Shown one piece after another: positions 36,416 to 48,612 of a DNA stretch of 64,000 nt. Below the pieces are notes generated by a model, which ran no database searches, was not told the DNA's origin, and saw nothing but the letters and a program-made list of their open reading frames with translations. Each line of letters starts with the position of its first letter. The stretch's first letter is position 1. The translations under genes and the position numbers were made by a program. Source of the stretch: Tachypleus tridentatus (Eukaryota > Arthropoda > Merostomata > Xiphosura > Limulidae); contig NC_134830.1 in the NCBI RefSeq assembly GCF_004210375.1, positions 11,346,001 through 11,410,000 on the forward strand, written 5' to 3'.

Positions 36416-36764
36416 AAAGTGTTTGAAATGGATCTGTGGAATTCAGTATGAACCATGTGAAACATAACACCAAAAAAAAATCAAGTTTCATCATTTGTAT
36501 ATGGATTCCACTGTCCTAGGCTAACATAAATGTATATTTCACCAAACGTTTTTTTCTTTAGATAAAATAATTTGGGTTGTTAATAAGTTATATTAACCTC
36601 AATTTTGATTCAATTAATTTAGAAGTTTAATTTTTTAATTTAATAAAATGTACTAGTTTCTTATGTTGAAAATGCACAATAATATTGATTTTTTAAGTTG
36701 GTAGCCATATTATTGTAAGTTATACTTTTAATACGTAGTAACAGTTCCCCAATTTTTTTTTCAG

Positions 36765-36863
36765 CAAGTTCGGCGAAAAAATAAGCAGTTGAAAGAAGTA
36801 ATTGATGCTCTCCGAAACATTATGTGGGAAATAAATACAATGCTAGCAATGAGAAAATTCTAG
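36765..36863 (+). CDS. MED30: Mediator complex subunit 30, last coding exon
   Basis: After a long pyrimidine tract ending in CAG, 32 codons and a TAG read QVRRKNKQLKEVIDALRNIM and WEINTMLAMRKF. The LK-KNQQLK-I-D-LRN-IW-INAMLAMR block is the diagnostic C-terminus of animal MED30, which forms a helix packed in the Mediator head. The reading phase joins directly to the exon ending at 28561. The protein ends a few residues after AMR, as in vertebrate MED30. This is the most secure identification on the right side of the gap. Confidence 0.95.
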   Translation, partial: QVRRKNKQLKEVIDALRNIMWEINTMLAMRKF

Positions 36864-38315
36864 TTAAAGAAAGTAAATTGTTATGATATTTGTTCAAACA
36901 TAATTCTTTCACTTAATAAAGAGAACTGGATATCAAGCATAGTTTAACTTTTAACCTGAGAATGTCATGTACAATTCAATAGAGTAATGTAACTGATAGG
37001 TTAAGTTTTATTTGCTCTTTTTATTCCTAATATTAAATGTGTAAATGTGAAGTGTATTTGAAAGTTTAATAATTGTTAGTTTGACAAAAAAAGGTAAATT
37101 AAAAGATGTTATAATAGTTTTTTTTTACTTTTTATTCATTTTTTGCATGTTAGTGTCCTGGTTAAAATACCAAGAAAATTCAAGGTATTTGACCACTATG
37201 GTTTGTTATAGTTATTATTGTAGCACCCTATAAAAGAAGAAAAGTCTGTAGTGATAAATGAGACTTATTGCCAAAAAAATTCATATCTTGTAAAAATGTT
37301 TAGAATATTCAGCATCAGTTTTACAGTGTAATAGTATTGTATTAATAATGTAAGTATAAGAGATAAGCAATTGTAAAACTAAATATAACAAAAAACACTT
37401 GTTGAAAAGTTTGAAACATAACTTACTAAATTTGTTTCTTTGTAATCAAAATGATCAGGGCATTTCTTGTAGTGTAAAAAATCACATAGATTTTTCTTTT
37501 AAAGGTAATGCAAACAGATGATTTTATATTTCTGTGTTATAAATATATATATAATGAAATTACTTGTACATATAACACCACTACATGACAGAATCCAACT
37601 GCATTTAAAATTAAAATATGTGCACTTATTTTGCAAGTGGCATATTTTAACACTTGTTTATTTTTAAACATTTATACATTATACTGTAACTACAGTATGG
37701 CTTTGAATTTTGTGTGTGAAGAAAGTAATTAAATTTCTACCAGTTTAAATATTTTAACTATTTCTTAATGCATTTATTGTGGTGATTAGGGGTCATTTTT
37801 GTATTATAATTTTATTTTTGTCATGTAATTAGCTTCATTTTTGTGCAAAAGAAAGTATTTCTGAGGTCTAGAAATGGAAGCATTAAAAGTCTTTGGTTTT
37901 TCATTATGTAACTAAAATTGTTTTCATTTGTATACCATCCTGTTTATCTTTTCTTACGTACATAGTTTACACTAAAGCTCCTTTGTGTCTTGAGATGTTT
38001 TATAAGTTTGTAAATGCAAATTATATTCAAAACTGTTCATTTTAGTTATGTAAATTTTTTAACAAAAATACCCGAATTAGTTTTGTATAATTTTATCACT
38101 TAAAAAAAAAGATAAAAAGAACTTGTCTGTGGTTTTAATATTCATGTGATATGTTAGCAACAGTTTTAAATTTTTTTTATGTTTTAAACTGTTAGGGCAT
38201 AAATAATTGTTTGTAAATCATAATGAAAATCCTTTATGTTTTTGTTCAGTGTCTTGTCCTGTTTAGAACCAGAAGTAAGTTGACTCCATTGAAATTGCTT
38301 TAGAAACTTACTGAC
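36864..38315 (+). other. MED30 3' untranslated and downstream region
   Basis: A canonical AATAAA lies at 36915-36920, about 52 nt after the stop codon, and would give a very short 3' UTR. The following AT-rich stretch holds more candidate signals, so longer transcripts are possible. No other gene seen. Confidence 0.55.
36915..36920 (+). terminator. Candidate polyadenylation signal of MED30
   Basis: AATAAA within CACTTAATAAAGAGAACTGG, 52 nt downstream of the MED30 TAG. Confidence 0.5.
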
Positions 38316-38317
38316 AT

Positions 38318-38555
38318 CTCTTAGAGCTGGCCAACTCGACTTGCAGTCTGAGAGTCATGGGTTTTGAATCCCTATCACACCAAACATGCATGCCATTTAA
38401 GCCATGGGGGCATTATAATATTGTAGTTAGTCCCATTTTTCATTTGTAAAAGAGTGGTGGTGGTGAATAGTGATGACTAGATACCTTCCCTCTAGTCATG
38501 TACTGTTAAATTAGTGATGGTTAGCTTTGCACAAAATTAAAAAACAAACTCTTTG
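38318..38555 (+). mobile_element. SINE family A, older copy
   Basis: The tRNA-like head is partly intact (CTGGCCAACTCGACTTGCAG, GGGTTTTGAATCCCTATCAC). CACCAAACATGCATGCC, GGGGGCATTATAAT, CTTCCCTCTAGTC and a tail TTAGCTTTGCACAAAATT follow. Many substitutions. Confidence 0.8.
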
Positions 38556-38599
38556 GATCTGATCTAATATACAATTTCAGAAAGAAAAAACATTTTTTA

Positions 38600-38645
38600 A
38601 AAATATTTTAGTATATATATGTGTATGTATATATATGTATGTTGT
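38600..38645. repeat. TA/TG microsatellite
   Basis: Mixed TATATATGTGTATGTATATA-type simple repeat between two SINE copies. Confidence 0.7.
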
Positions 38646-38675
38646 ATCAATATTACTTTCATAAATAGCATTTCC

Positions 38676-38840
38676 CCCATCACACCAAACATGCTTGCCT
38701 TTTCAGCTGTGGGGGCGTCATAATGTGACGATCAATCTTCCTATTTGTTGGTAAAAAGAGTAGCCCAAATTAGGAACAGCTAGCACAAATATCCCTCAAG
38801 GATCTTTGCACGAAATTCAAAACAAACCAAACCAAATAGC
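38676..38840 (+). mobile_element. SINE family A, 5'-truncated with internal deletion
   Basis: Begins at the B-box end (ATCACACCAAACATGCTTGC), keeps GTGGGGGCGTCATAATGTGA and the TGGTAAAAAGAGTAGCCCAA block, jumps to AGGAACAGCTAGCACAAAT, then ends CGAAATTCAAAACAAACCAAACC. The GGCGGTGGGTGGTGATGACT block is deleted. Confidence 0.8.
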
Positions 38841-39424
38841 ATTACTGAGTAATCCATTGTTTGTTAATTGAACACGTACTATTAAAAGTAGTTCAAGCCA
38901 AAGCAGAAGACTCCTATCTGAAGACAGTATGTTTTATGGTGTTAAATATTCATGATGATGAAACACGATTCTATTTGGGGTACATTATCAAGTGCAATAA
39001 AATTTTGAGTGAAATGTCTTATAGGTTGACAGAAGAAAAAGTGCAGCTACTATGTTTATATGTTGTCATCTGACTTCACACTGATACGTAGCATTTAAGA
39101 ACTGTTTCAGAGTTCTTAGTCTTATGGTTCATGGGTCTTACAACCATGCTTGATGTAATTTAAGCTAATTTAGATATTTTTTCAATTAGAAACCACTAGC
39201 TCTCAACCTAAACTGCAAAAGCAACACTGTTTTGAATTATTGAACTATGTGCATTGGTATTAGTCTGTTCATTTACACCATCTAAAAACTTCTATCTTTG
39301 CATAATTTCAAGTTCACAACAATATTTTTCCTGCTGGGATTGTTTCTCCTTTGTTTAAGAATGAATAATAAATCACACTTGCTTACAACCGCCAAATACT
39401 AACCATAAGCTGCATATAGCCAAT
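38841..39424. other. Non-coding, nothing recognised
   Basis: A 70-codon open frame at 38861-39073 has no known relative that I recognise. The rest has no coding signal. Confidence 0.4.
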
Positions 39425-39935
39425 CACTGCTCAAATTGTTGATGAAGGATCCACTTTTCATTACAGGTGACAATTCTATGGAGAAAGAACCATTTTTGTT
39501 GCGAGAAATGAGTGAGGAACAAATTTCAGCTCATCTTGTTTGATAGTTTTCAGTTAATTCATGAGGTAGCCATTTATCGAGCTTTCTAACCTTACCAGTT
39601 GTATCAAAATATCGGGTAACTGTTGAATAATGAACATTAAGTTTGTCAGCAAGTGCTCTCATGGTTTGGCGGGTAATTGACTCAACTAAGGCCTTAATTT
39701 CTTCCTCATCAATAGCTGTTTATGAGCGGCCCCGAGGCCCATTTTTAAGGCTTGTTTCACCAGTGTAAAATCTCAAAATCTAACGACGCTGCGTACGCTC
39801 ATAAGCTCGAACTCGTACAAGAAAAATATACGAAATCGCTTTTACCCATGGTGACAAAATCAATATAACTATGTTTTAGTTTCTGAAATATGAAAAATAA
39901 AGAGAGCTTGAAATGAACCAGACAGTATACTTTAT
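39425..39935 (-). pseudogene. mariner-family transposase relic, 5' two-thirds
   Basis: On the minus strand, a degraded start (MGKSDFVYFSC at about 39849) is followed by TGETSLKNGPRGRS, a stop, then AIDEEEIKALVESITRQTMR. RALADKLNVHYSTVTRYFDT and GKVRKLDKWLPHELTENYQT follow, then a stop, and VTCNEKWILHQ. These are mariner landmarks in order: the GRP linker, helix-turn-helix, WVPHEL and the (I/V)T-DEKW block. The first catalytic aspartate of TGDEKW is asparagine here (TCNEKW), so this copy could not be active even without its stops. Later catalytic residues are absent; the element is cut off at about 39425. The other end lies near 39935. Confidence 0.88.
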
Positions 39936-41042
39936 TATTCTGACAAATCTACGATATTGCTTCTCTTTCAATCACAAGATATCGAATTTTACATTTGCAC
40001 ATAAAAATTCGACATTCCATATGCAACATCCTCTTGTATGGGCTTGCTTTTAAGCTGGCAACATAGAAATGTGTTTATGGTTATTCACTAGGTGATGTTG
40101 AAATTAATCAAAATATTACTTTAGAAAACGTGATTTAAAACTGTAATAAAGTTTAAATGCCAAAAACCAACTAAGCATTAGAAACCATTAGGCCTAAAAT
40201 CTGTGACAATTATATTAACTATAGTTACATTTTGAATTCATAATCAGAGGCATGTTAAAATATCAGGTCTCTGATATGGAACAAAAGGACTTTTGCGCAG
40301 CGATTTGTGGGGAACAAAAGATAGACCTGAAATTCTATTTTACAAGTTAACTGATGTTGGATAAAGAACGTTGTAGTAGTTGTCTTAAAAGTTTGATAAA
40401 TGATTGGTAAATATATTATCAGAAAATCACCGTGTCTTGCTCTTTTCCAGTTTTTTCTTGTTAAAAAAAGATGCCCAAATGTCGACCATATTTAAAAGAT
40501 GTGTTACTTGCAGAATGTAATAGCCAGTAAGTGGTAAACTACCTCTTTGAAAGAAAATTAGAAGATTTTAAGCAATGTTGAAATGATATGATGGAAGGTT
40601 TCTTCATCAATTACAATTAAAGTTCAAAACATGAAACTCGGGAAGTTTACAACATCATAGTAAAGAGAAGTATAAAAATATTGTTACAAAAATTTTAAAA
40701 ACGTAATACTAGATCAGATATTTTGTGTAAAATATTAGCTTGTCTAAACATTAAAAAAAAAGTTACACGAGCTAAATCATTAACTAGTTCAGATGAGGAA
40801 ATTGAAATAGTCCATTTTATATATAGACTATTATTTCGGTATTATATATGTGAATTTGAAAATGTTTTAGCTGAAAGCCTGAACCACAAACACATCCGAA
40901 TGTTTTATTTAATGGTAATTAGATGCTATAAAATAATTTGAAGTTGTAAATCCAGAGTTCCTTGTTTACATTATTGGGAAATAAACAATGAATTAAAAAG
41001 TGTTTAAAGTAATTTTTTTGAATTAACTTTCAACGTTTAAAA
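39936..41042. other. Non-coding; unassigned frame at 40723-40941
   Basis: The 72-codon frame at 40723-40941 (AKSLTSSDEEIEIVHFIYRL in its middle) belongs to no family I recognise. It may be part of another decayed element or chance. Confidence 0.4.
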
Positions 41043-43423
41043 CAGGGGTGGGCAACTTCATGTCCACTGGTCACATGTGCCCAGCTCGAGTTTAGGAATC
41101 AACTTTTTTCATCAGTTATTTTGTTATGACAAATTTGGCAATCAGCAACTGCACTGCCTCACGTCATCACCAATGTCGCTCGCATCATCACTGCTATAGA
41201 CTCCGCCCACTTTATAACGTTAGTCTGGTTTACATGTTTGTTATCGAGTGTGCGTTTATTTTATCCGTTTGCAAACATTTTTATTGTACAACTTTCAAGT
41301 GTATAAATATATTTTGTTTTTAACCCCATAGCATGGATAAGTGGATAATTCAAAAATGAAAGAATCCAGACGATGGTGAGCACTCAGAAAATATAGACAA
41401 TTTAATTGATTTTGGTATTATTGCTAAAAAGAGAATAGCGCGTGACTGGAAAAACGTGAAACGAGAATTTAATGAAAGTTGGGAGTTGAAATTTGCAGTG
41501 ATTGAAGCAAATAATAAACCAGTGTGTCTTTTGTGTAACAAAGTTTTTAGGAATAATAAAGTATACAACCTTAAGCAACTCATTAATAATTTACACAACG
41601 AATTTTATGTAAAATTTCCAGTTGATAGCAAACATCATATGAATGAAATTAGCTGTTTAAAAGTACAACTTCATGAACAAAAGGAGGCCTAAAAATTTTT
41701 ATCATGGTTAGAACTAGTTACGTTAGCTAGCTTTAAAGTAGCTTGGATTCTAGCTCGAAAAAAGAAATCCTTCTCTGTTGCTTAACTAGTGAAATAAATA
41801 TTGATTGTGGTCATTGAAACTATTGGATAATTTTAATTCAAAAATGAAAGATGATATTCTTCAAAAGGTAAATAATTTGCAATTAAGTCGAAGAACAATT
41901 GTCCGCAGATTCTTAGTGAAAGACATAGAAAATCAATTGCTTGAACAACTAAAAGATCTTGTTTGTATTTTACTTTAGCACTAGATGAGTCAACAGACGT
42001 GAGTGACACTGCACAGTTGATATTTTGGGTTTGATATGTAACTTCAGATCTTCAAGTGAGGGAAGTAATGTTTGGCCTTTGTGCATTACAAGATCGAACA
42101 TACGGAAAAACATCTTTGAAAATTTTCTTGAAACGTCAAAAAACTCAGCCTGGATTTAAAAAAAACTGGTTTCTCTTACAACAGACGATTCTCCAGCCAT
42201 GACTTAAATAGGCGAAATTAGGATTTGTTTCTGTTTTGAAGCAACATTTCATTGAAAATAATATGAAGTCCACGCTGCCATCTTTCAATTGCATTTTGCA
42301 TCAGGAAAATTTATCTGCTCAGATGACTAAAAGTGATGAATTGAAAATTTGATGGACACTTGTAAAAATTGTGAATTATATTAGAAGTGGAAGCTCTGTC
42401 ATTCATCGACAGTTTGTGGAGTATTTGAAGAAAAATAGTCGCTGTACTTTTAATGATCTTACTGATTTTACAAATGTAAAATGGTTAAGTACAGGAAAAG
42501 TCTTGGAATGATTTACTTCCTTATTTTCTCAAATAAAATAGTATCTTGTTGAAAAAGGTAAGATTGATAATTTCTCTGAAATTGAAACTGCTTTATCATG
42601 GCAGTGGATTTGCACTTTCTATGTGACATGATGGCTCACTTGGATAATTTGAATACGAAACTTCAGGGAAAAGGTAAAAAATAAGCGAGCAGTCGCAGTC
42701 TATTCATGAATTTCAATTAAAGCTAAACCTCTTTGCGAAACAATTACAAAAGGATAATTTGACACGTTTTTTTATAGAAAATAATAAGAACTATGATTTC
42801 TCTGATGCTAAAGATGATCTCTATGTAAACTGGATCAAAAATCTATCTCAAAAATTTGAATCACGTTTCTCCAAATTTAAAAATTTGAAATTATTATTTG
42901 AATTTTTTCATGATCCATTTCAACTTGACTTAGGAAATTTCAGTAAGGAAATTACATTTTTTTTGTCTTTGGATAAGTGTAGATTTGAAGAGAGATACTT
43001 ACCGTGCAAAGTGTAGAACACATAAAAGGTAAACAAAAATGTTCTATGAGAGAGATATGGCTCACTATTCTAATAAATGAGAGCCAAATTTAAAGACAGC
43101 AATGTCAAAATGATTTTCCATATTTAGATCCTCATGAGTCAACATTTTCTACGTTAGATTTTCTCAAATCTAGATAAAGATCTCTGCTTGCTTACTGACA
43201 TAAATTTAGAGGCAGAGCTGAGATGTTCATTGAGGATAGATATTAAGGCAAATTTCACGAAATTTGTTGATGAAAACTCCATCAATTTTCACATTGAAGG
43301 TTAGTTGAAAAGCAATTATTTTGATTAAACTAACATCTTTCAATTATTTATTAATAGTGTAATAAACGTTGTTTCCATTAGCCACAGTTGTGGCTACTAT
43401 GAAAAATAAGTTGCTCATCCCTG
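41043..43423 (+). mobile_element. hAT-superfamily DNA transposon, decayed, both ends present
   Basis: A 2.4-kb element with 16-bp imperfect terminal inverted repeats: CAGGGGTGGGCAACTT on the left, and CAGGGATGAGCAACTT at the right end read on minus, two mismatches. The ends and the coding content fit the hAT group that gave rise to GTF2IRD2/FAM200-like host genes. The 8 bp just outside are GTTTAAAA on the left and GTCTATAG on the right, matching at five positions, a possible eroded target duplication. Confidence 0.88.
41335..43020 (+). pseudogene. hAT transposase pseudogene
   Basis: Readable from MDKWIIQK at about 41334. REFNESWELKFAVIEANNKP and VCLLCNKVF follow, a zinc-finger lead of the C-x2-C type, then INNLHNEFY and KVQLHEQKEA. 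LALDESTDVSDTAQLIFWV (about 41970) is the hAT D-containing LDES(T)D block. A remnant corresponding to TDGAPAM, HCILHQENL-like sequence (FNCILHQENLSAQ at about 42287) and RQFVEYLKKNSRCTFNDLTD follow. The 42759-43016 frame (SRFSKFKNLKLLFEFFHDPF) is the C-terminal part. Stops and shifts occur throughout, so it is a pseudogene. The order and motifs are those of the family with GTF2IRD2 and ZBED/FAM200 relatives. Confidence 0.88.
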
Positions 43424-44822
43424 GTCTATAGGGTCTAAAACGAACACGCCGCTGCAATGGGTTCAAGAACAACGATTTGGTTATAATAACAACACTGACA
43501 AATAAATTCAACACGCTTAATAAATATATACCCGGCCAGGACTTCACACAAAATAACCAGAAATAAATAACCTAATTTAAGAAAATAATAATTCAACAAG
43601 TACAATATTAAAACAATATCTTACAATTTAGAGTGACAAACAGTAATAGCTATATCCTCCGATGACAGTATCGTGACTGTTCCCTCTTTCCTAGTAAAGC
43701 TTCTGGCAGAATATTTATACAAAGAGTGCTTTTACACAGAATATGCAGAAGGACTAAGAAATACCATTGCAATCATATATAACTTACCCAAGAAAACTGG
43801 GATCAGCTGGTGATCAAATATAAAAAAATGCTATGATGTTAATGTTTATAAGACTGTATTTTATATAGGTGACATATGTCTGTTCTATCCCCACTAACAG
43901 AAAGAACAAACTCCAAAGATAAATAGGTGTTTGGAAGAGCGTATGTAGTGCTAAATATTTTGATTAAAAAAAAGTAGTTTGATTTCATAACTAAAAAGAT
44001 AACAGCTCATCCAATTGAGAATATAAAAGTATAAAAATTATTGCTGCAATTTTCAAATAAATAAACTAACTAACTTTATACTATTAATATATGGATTTCT
44101 TTTCAGATACTTTAATTATATGAGTTTAAAAACATAAGGATAGTGGCAAAAAACGAGAATCAATAACGATAAAAATAAGTGTGCTAACTACATTATATGT
44201 TTGTAAGTAGTGCTTTATTGTTTGAAATAAGACATTACTAGTACTTTTAATTGAAAGAAATACATGAAGCCATATTTGTTTTATTTGACGATAAACAATA
44301 AAAATAAGAATTTTTCTAGATTTGGTTTGGTACAATTGTACATTATATGTATTTTGAGACGAAACTATCAATGATAAGTATTCATGTTTCACATTGTACG
44401 TACTGAATAATAATATTTAATTGTACAGGTAGATCCTTCCTGTTGCACAATATGGATACGAATAACGTAACGATTTATTTTCCCTAAATGATCTAAAGAA
44501 ATATTTTAATTTCCTGTTACATTTGAATTGCACTTGAAAACTACGATGTGTGAATGGACACTTTTAAGATAACTGTGGAATAATTAAGTAAAATATAATG
44601 GAACAATACAGTGGATCAAGTAGAAGCATTTTCTATTCAGATTAAAATGTGTTGCTAATCTTTAATGTAAATCCAATGAATATGAAGAAATATAAAAAAG
44701 ACTAATGTTTTAGTTTTGCTAAATAAAACAAATTATTAAAATAAACCTTTTACTTTCAACGATGTAGATGATGCTAGATGTAGGCTGTAACGGTGCTCGA
44801 CTTCTTTAGGTTTGGAATAAAT
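43424..44822. other. Non-coding, nothing recognised
   Basis: AT-rich, no gene or repeat family recognised. Confidence 0.45.
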
Positions 44823-44925
44823 TAGTTGTTTGTTTGTTTAGAATTAAGCATAAAGCTACATTATGGGCTATCTGTGATCTGCCCGTAACGGGGATCGAAA
44901 CTCGGTTTTAGCGGTGTGATGGCAA
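44823..44925 (-). mobile_element. SINE family B, head-truncated
   Basis: TTTGTTTGTTTAGAATTAAG, CATAAAGCTACATTATGGGC and TATCTGTGATCTGCCCGTAA follow, then CGGGGATCGAAACTCGGTTTTAGCGGTG. Same order as 26232 and 50680; the GCCCCCAGTGG head is missing. Confidence 0.7.
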
Positions 44926-45186
44926 TAAATAGTATACCAGTTTGTTCGATCAGTGTCTTTTTTATCTTTTTTTGATTGTTGGATGATTTATTGTAGTACT
45001 ATTTTCTTATGCACTCTTTATGTAAATAAAGATAAATATTGCAACTATATCCTGAAGCATCGGGCCCCTGCTTTGTAAACCAATCAACTAAAGCGTACGC
45101 TTCTGCTATATTATCTCATTGTTTTCTTTGCTTTTTAATAACTTACCTATTGTAGTTGCTGTAGCTGATGACGCCAGAGAACCCTG

Positions 45187-45447
45187 ATGAAACGACCTAC
45201 TGTGTTTGTGGCAATAAAAAAGTTTTTGAAAGAGATTGACTGTCACTTTTATCATGCGCCCACAGATGCAATTCATCAATATCGCGTCTCAGTTTCCAAT
45301 ATCTTCGATCTTCAACAGGGACAAAATATGAGTAATGGTCAAACACTTTATTATCAATCACGAACTTTTTTCTTTCCTGCCCATATCGAAGACTGTATAA
45401 ATACTTATCTTTTTATGCGTGGTTTTAAAAATAAAAGCTATTATTAA
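45187..45447 (+). other. 86-codon open frame, unassigned
   Basis: The frame has a mixed composition (KKFLKEIDCHFYHAPTDAIH, then TYLFMRGFKNKSYY) and no family resemblance that I recognise. No splice or start context is convincing, so it is not called a gene. Confidence 0.2.
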
Positions 45448-45547
45448 TATATATATATATGTATGTCTTTATTATTAATTCTGAGCATAAAAATTGAAGA
45501 AGGAAATATTTTTGGTTTGTAACTTTATTATAAAGAGATAGTATTTT

Positions 45548-45792
45548 ATGGGTTTTTTTTTAATTTCGCACAAAGCTACTCTAGAGCTCTCTGTGCTAGC
45601 TGTCCCTAATTTAGCAGTGTAAGGCTAGAGGGAAGGCAGCTAGTCATCACCACCCACCGCCAACTATTGGACTACACTTTTACCATAGAATAGTGGGATT
45701 AACCGTCACATTATAACGCCCCCACGGCTGAAAGGGCGACCCTCGGATTACGAGTCGCACACCTTAACACGCTTGGCCATGCCGGGCCGTAA
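45548..45792 (-). mobile_element. SINE family A, nearly full length, internal deletion in head
   Basis: Minus-strand element from GGCCCGGCATGGCCAAGCGT to the tail GCTTTGTGCGAAATTAAAA. The stretch between GGGTCGCCC and the B box is deleted (GCCGTGGGGGCG follows directly). The central blocks are intact. Confidence 0.88.
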
Positions 45793-45825
45793 TGTCTCTA
45801 ATATGTTATCAGTATAACTCAATAA

Positions 45826-45890
45826 GGGTCGGCTAGCACAGATAGCCCTCGAGTAGCTTTGTGCGAAATTCCAAAACAAACAAGCAAATC
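45826..45890 (+). mobile_element. SINE family A 3' tail fragment
   Basis: GGGTCGGCTAGCACAGATAG, CCCTCGAGTAGCTTTGTGCG, AAATTCCAAAACAAACAAGC, plus orientation, only about 35 bp from the head of the oppositely oriented copy at 45548-45792. Confidence 0.8.
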
Positions 45891-48610
45891 GTAACTCAAT
45901 AACGGAAAAATGTTCAAATTATTATGTAAAAGTTTACTTTTATCATTATTTTACGATGTTTCTACTGTTGATTGTGCTCCAGAGGTTGAACTTTAAAGAA
46001 TAACAAACATTTAACTATTCTAACAACAAAGTACCAAAACGTATAGCAAATATTATGAATATAGGTAACCTTAAAAAAATAACAAAAAACTGATAACTGA
46101 CTTTAACAATCAAGTATACATTAATAGATCCAGAACTAAAGATAAATGTCCTATGTGATATCATCGTCATTGGAAAATACTTCCCTGATATAAATATACA
46201 TATATATATATTACTGTCTTCTTGCGTCATTAGTGAAGGAAAAGATCTTGAATTCACAATATCCAGAAAGAAAGACGTAGCTTCCTATATGGTGTCTTGA
46301 ATTTACATGTTCTTAGTTTCTCACGAATTAAATATTTCTAGTTCACTCAATAAAAAACAAAACAATAAAATAACATAAAGTTTGAGACAGAGTAGTTTAT
46401 TTACACTAATTTATTTTTCCACTTTAGAATAGACGTTCACTTTACACTTTGACTTACTAGTTATACAGAAACACTATTTCCAGCTAATAAACTATACTTT
46501 GTATTTTCATCTGTATGTAAAATGTTGACAACTAATATTTATATTCCGACCATCATGAGAACAAAGTGACACAGAAGATCTTTCGGCTAGTTTTACAAAA
46601 TAAATTAAATATTTTGTGTTCTGTATGAAAAGTTGACAACTACTTGAGTTTCAGATGGGTTCAAATTATTTAAAAATGTATATATGCTTATAAAGAAACC
46701 AGTTAAAACAACAAAATATCCTGAAAAATACAATTGAAATATTACTTTTTAAGTAAATAATACTTTAAAATATATTTATTTAATATATATATTGACTTTA
46801 GCCTAGTCTAACAGGACTAGACACAATAAATAATATAATGGTTTTATTAAAAGAGTTCTGAAGGAGGTGAAGATGGTTATTGTGTGCATATTATGATTTC
46901 TAGAGAGTTGATTTAGTTTACTCATACACAAACTTGTGTGACAACACTTTTAGTAACTTTTACTCAATCGAACAAATATTTTCTGTTGATAATATGAAAA
47001 ATAAAGTGTTTATTTAAACAAAAACAGCAACAATATGCCCTAAAAATTCCACGGACTTTTTAATATGCTCAGCACGCATGCCTAACCAGGTGGTAGAAGT
47101 AGCACTTAATATGTGTAGAAGACAAAGCTTATGCGTAACAGTGCTTGACACAGATATATATACACTATAACTGTGTTAGTTTTATACGAGAGACATGACA
47201 TTTATAAAATTTATACAAAGTATTGTATTATTTTTGTATTTTTATCCTCCAAAAACTTGCATCTCTAGTTTTATGTATTTATTTAATGAGGTTTAAATGT
47301 AACACTTATTTAACACCGTCCATTTTAAATAAAAGTTTGTCAGACATTCTGTAAATATAAATGCCCTTGTTTTGTGACATGTAAAAAAAAAAAGTCAGTA
47401 CAATATCTTATATTTAAAATGTAGAAGGAACACATAATAATTATTAGAAAAATAAAAAAGTAATACCTTACTAAATATACATATAAACTGAGGGAGAAAA
47501 GAATAAAATATTTTAAATTTATGAACTACCTACATCTATGAATAGAAAAAAAAAAACTATTATTATTTTGAATAATTGTAATTGTACAACGTTGACATTA
47601 AGAAAAATAATTATTATTTTATTAAGTTGTATCGTTATTCTGAAATTCTGACATTGCTAATGTTTTTAAATTCTAATATTGTAACATGATATTTGTGGAA
47701 TAATTTGTTTCAGTGGAAATTTGAACATAGGAAACATAGCAGGTTTGAAAACTTTATGTTAAATAAAAAAGGAACAACATTTTGTCCTCTATAGTGCAGT
47801 TTCAACATAGAAACTGAACCATTGTACCATTTTTATTTAAGAGGTTGTTGTAGTCCATTAAGTTTTCAAACCTACAAGAAGCTGTTTTAACTCTCGTTAA
47901 TTGCTTTAATACAGAATTATTACCAAGTGTTAATATGTACATCAAGCGATACTTGAAAGACAAGGCTTAAAAACTAAATATATAATTTATTGAAAAATTT
48001 AGACTTCGCAGAATTCTTATATCCAAAGTTATTTCTGTTTTGGATTATAGTTGCTTAATACTTAATTGAAAAAGTTGTTACATATTTAGTCCTAATTAAA
48101 GCTCATGATAAAATCGGAAACAACGGAACACCAGCACCTTTTATTTCACAAATTATAAAATATATATCTTATCCCACGGCACTTACATCTATTTCTTTTT
48201 TGAGAATGAAACTTTCAGTATGCCATAAATATTCTGAAATGTAGTTATATTTATTTTAATTTGTATTTTAATGCTGAGGATGTTAAGTAATTTAAAATAA
48301 AAGGAAACAGAAACTTAGTTTAAAAGTACAAGTACTATGACTTTAAGCTTCGAAAATTTAATTATCGTGTATGTTGACTGTGCATTTAATGAACTTAAGG
48401 TAACAAGGTAATCATAAAGTGCTGCTAATAAATGGGCTTGCTTAATTCTATATTTTTAACTTAATAATTATTATACTTACATAGACATGTTACTTGTTTG
48501 CTGGAAAAGTAGTTCTCTATTCAATGAGTACACAGTAATGCGAATACACTCAGCTATAAATAATAAATATTCTAACATTGACTTAAAAAATGGCTTCTGT
48601 AATAAAAAAG
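45891..48610. other. Non-coding, nothing recognised
   Basis: 2.7 kb of AT-rich sequence. I searched it for the C-terminal exon of the adenylyl cyclase on the minus strand and did not find it. Confidence 0.45.
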
Positions 48611-48612
48611 TA

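Larger units (their letters stand above)
28562..36764 (+). other. MED30 last intron, 8.2 kb
   Basis: Starts with GTAAGT and ends with TTTTTTTTTCAG. It contains a decayed LTR retrotransposon (about 30345-33935) and SINE family B remnants near 35640 and 36345. The other parts are AT-rich with no exon seen. A conserved-looking interspersed stretch at 30070-30340 with CAGCAAGATTTCTCAAAGGG and TGATGAAACTTGGTGGACAT is probably an older repeat of unknown class. Confidence 0.8.

Noticed and set aside
45187-45447. 86-codon frame as a gene
   Set aside because: No recognised domain, splice context or conserved motif. Its length is within chance for AT-rich DNA with some GC.
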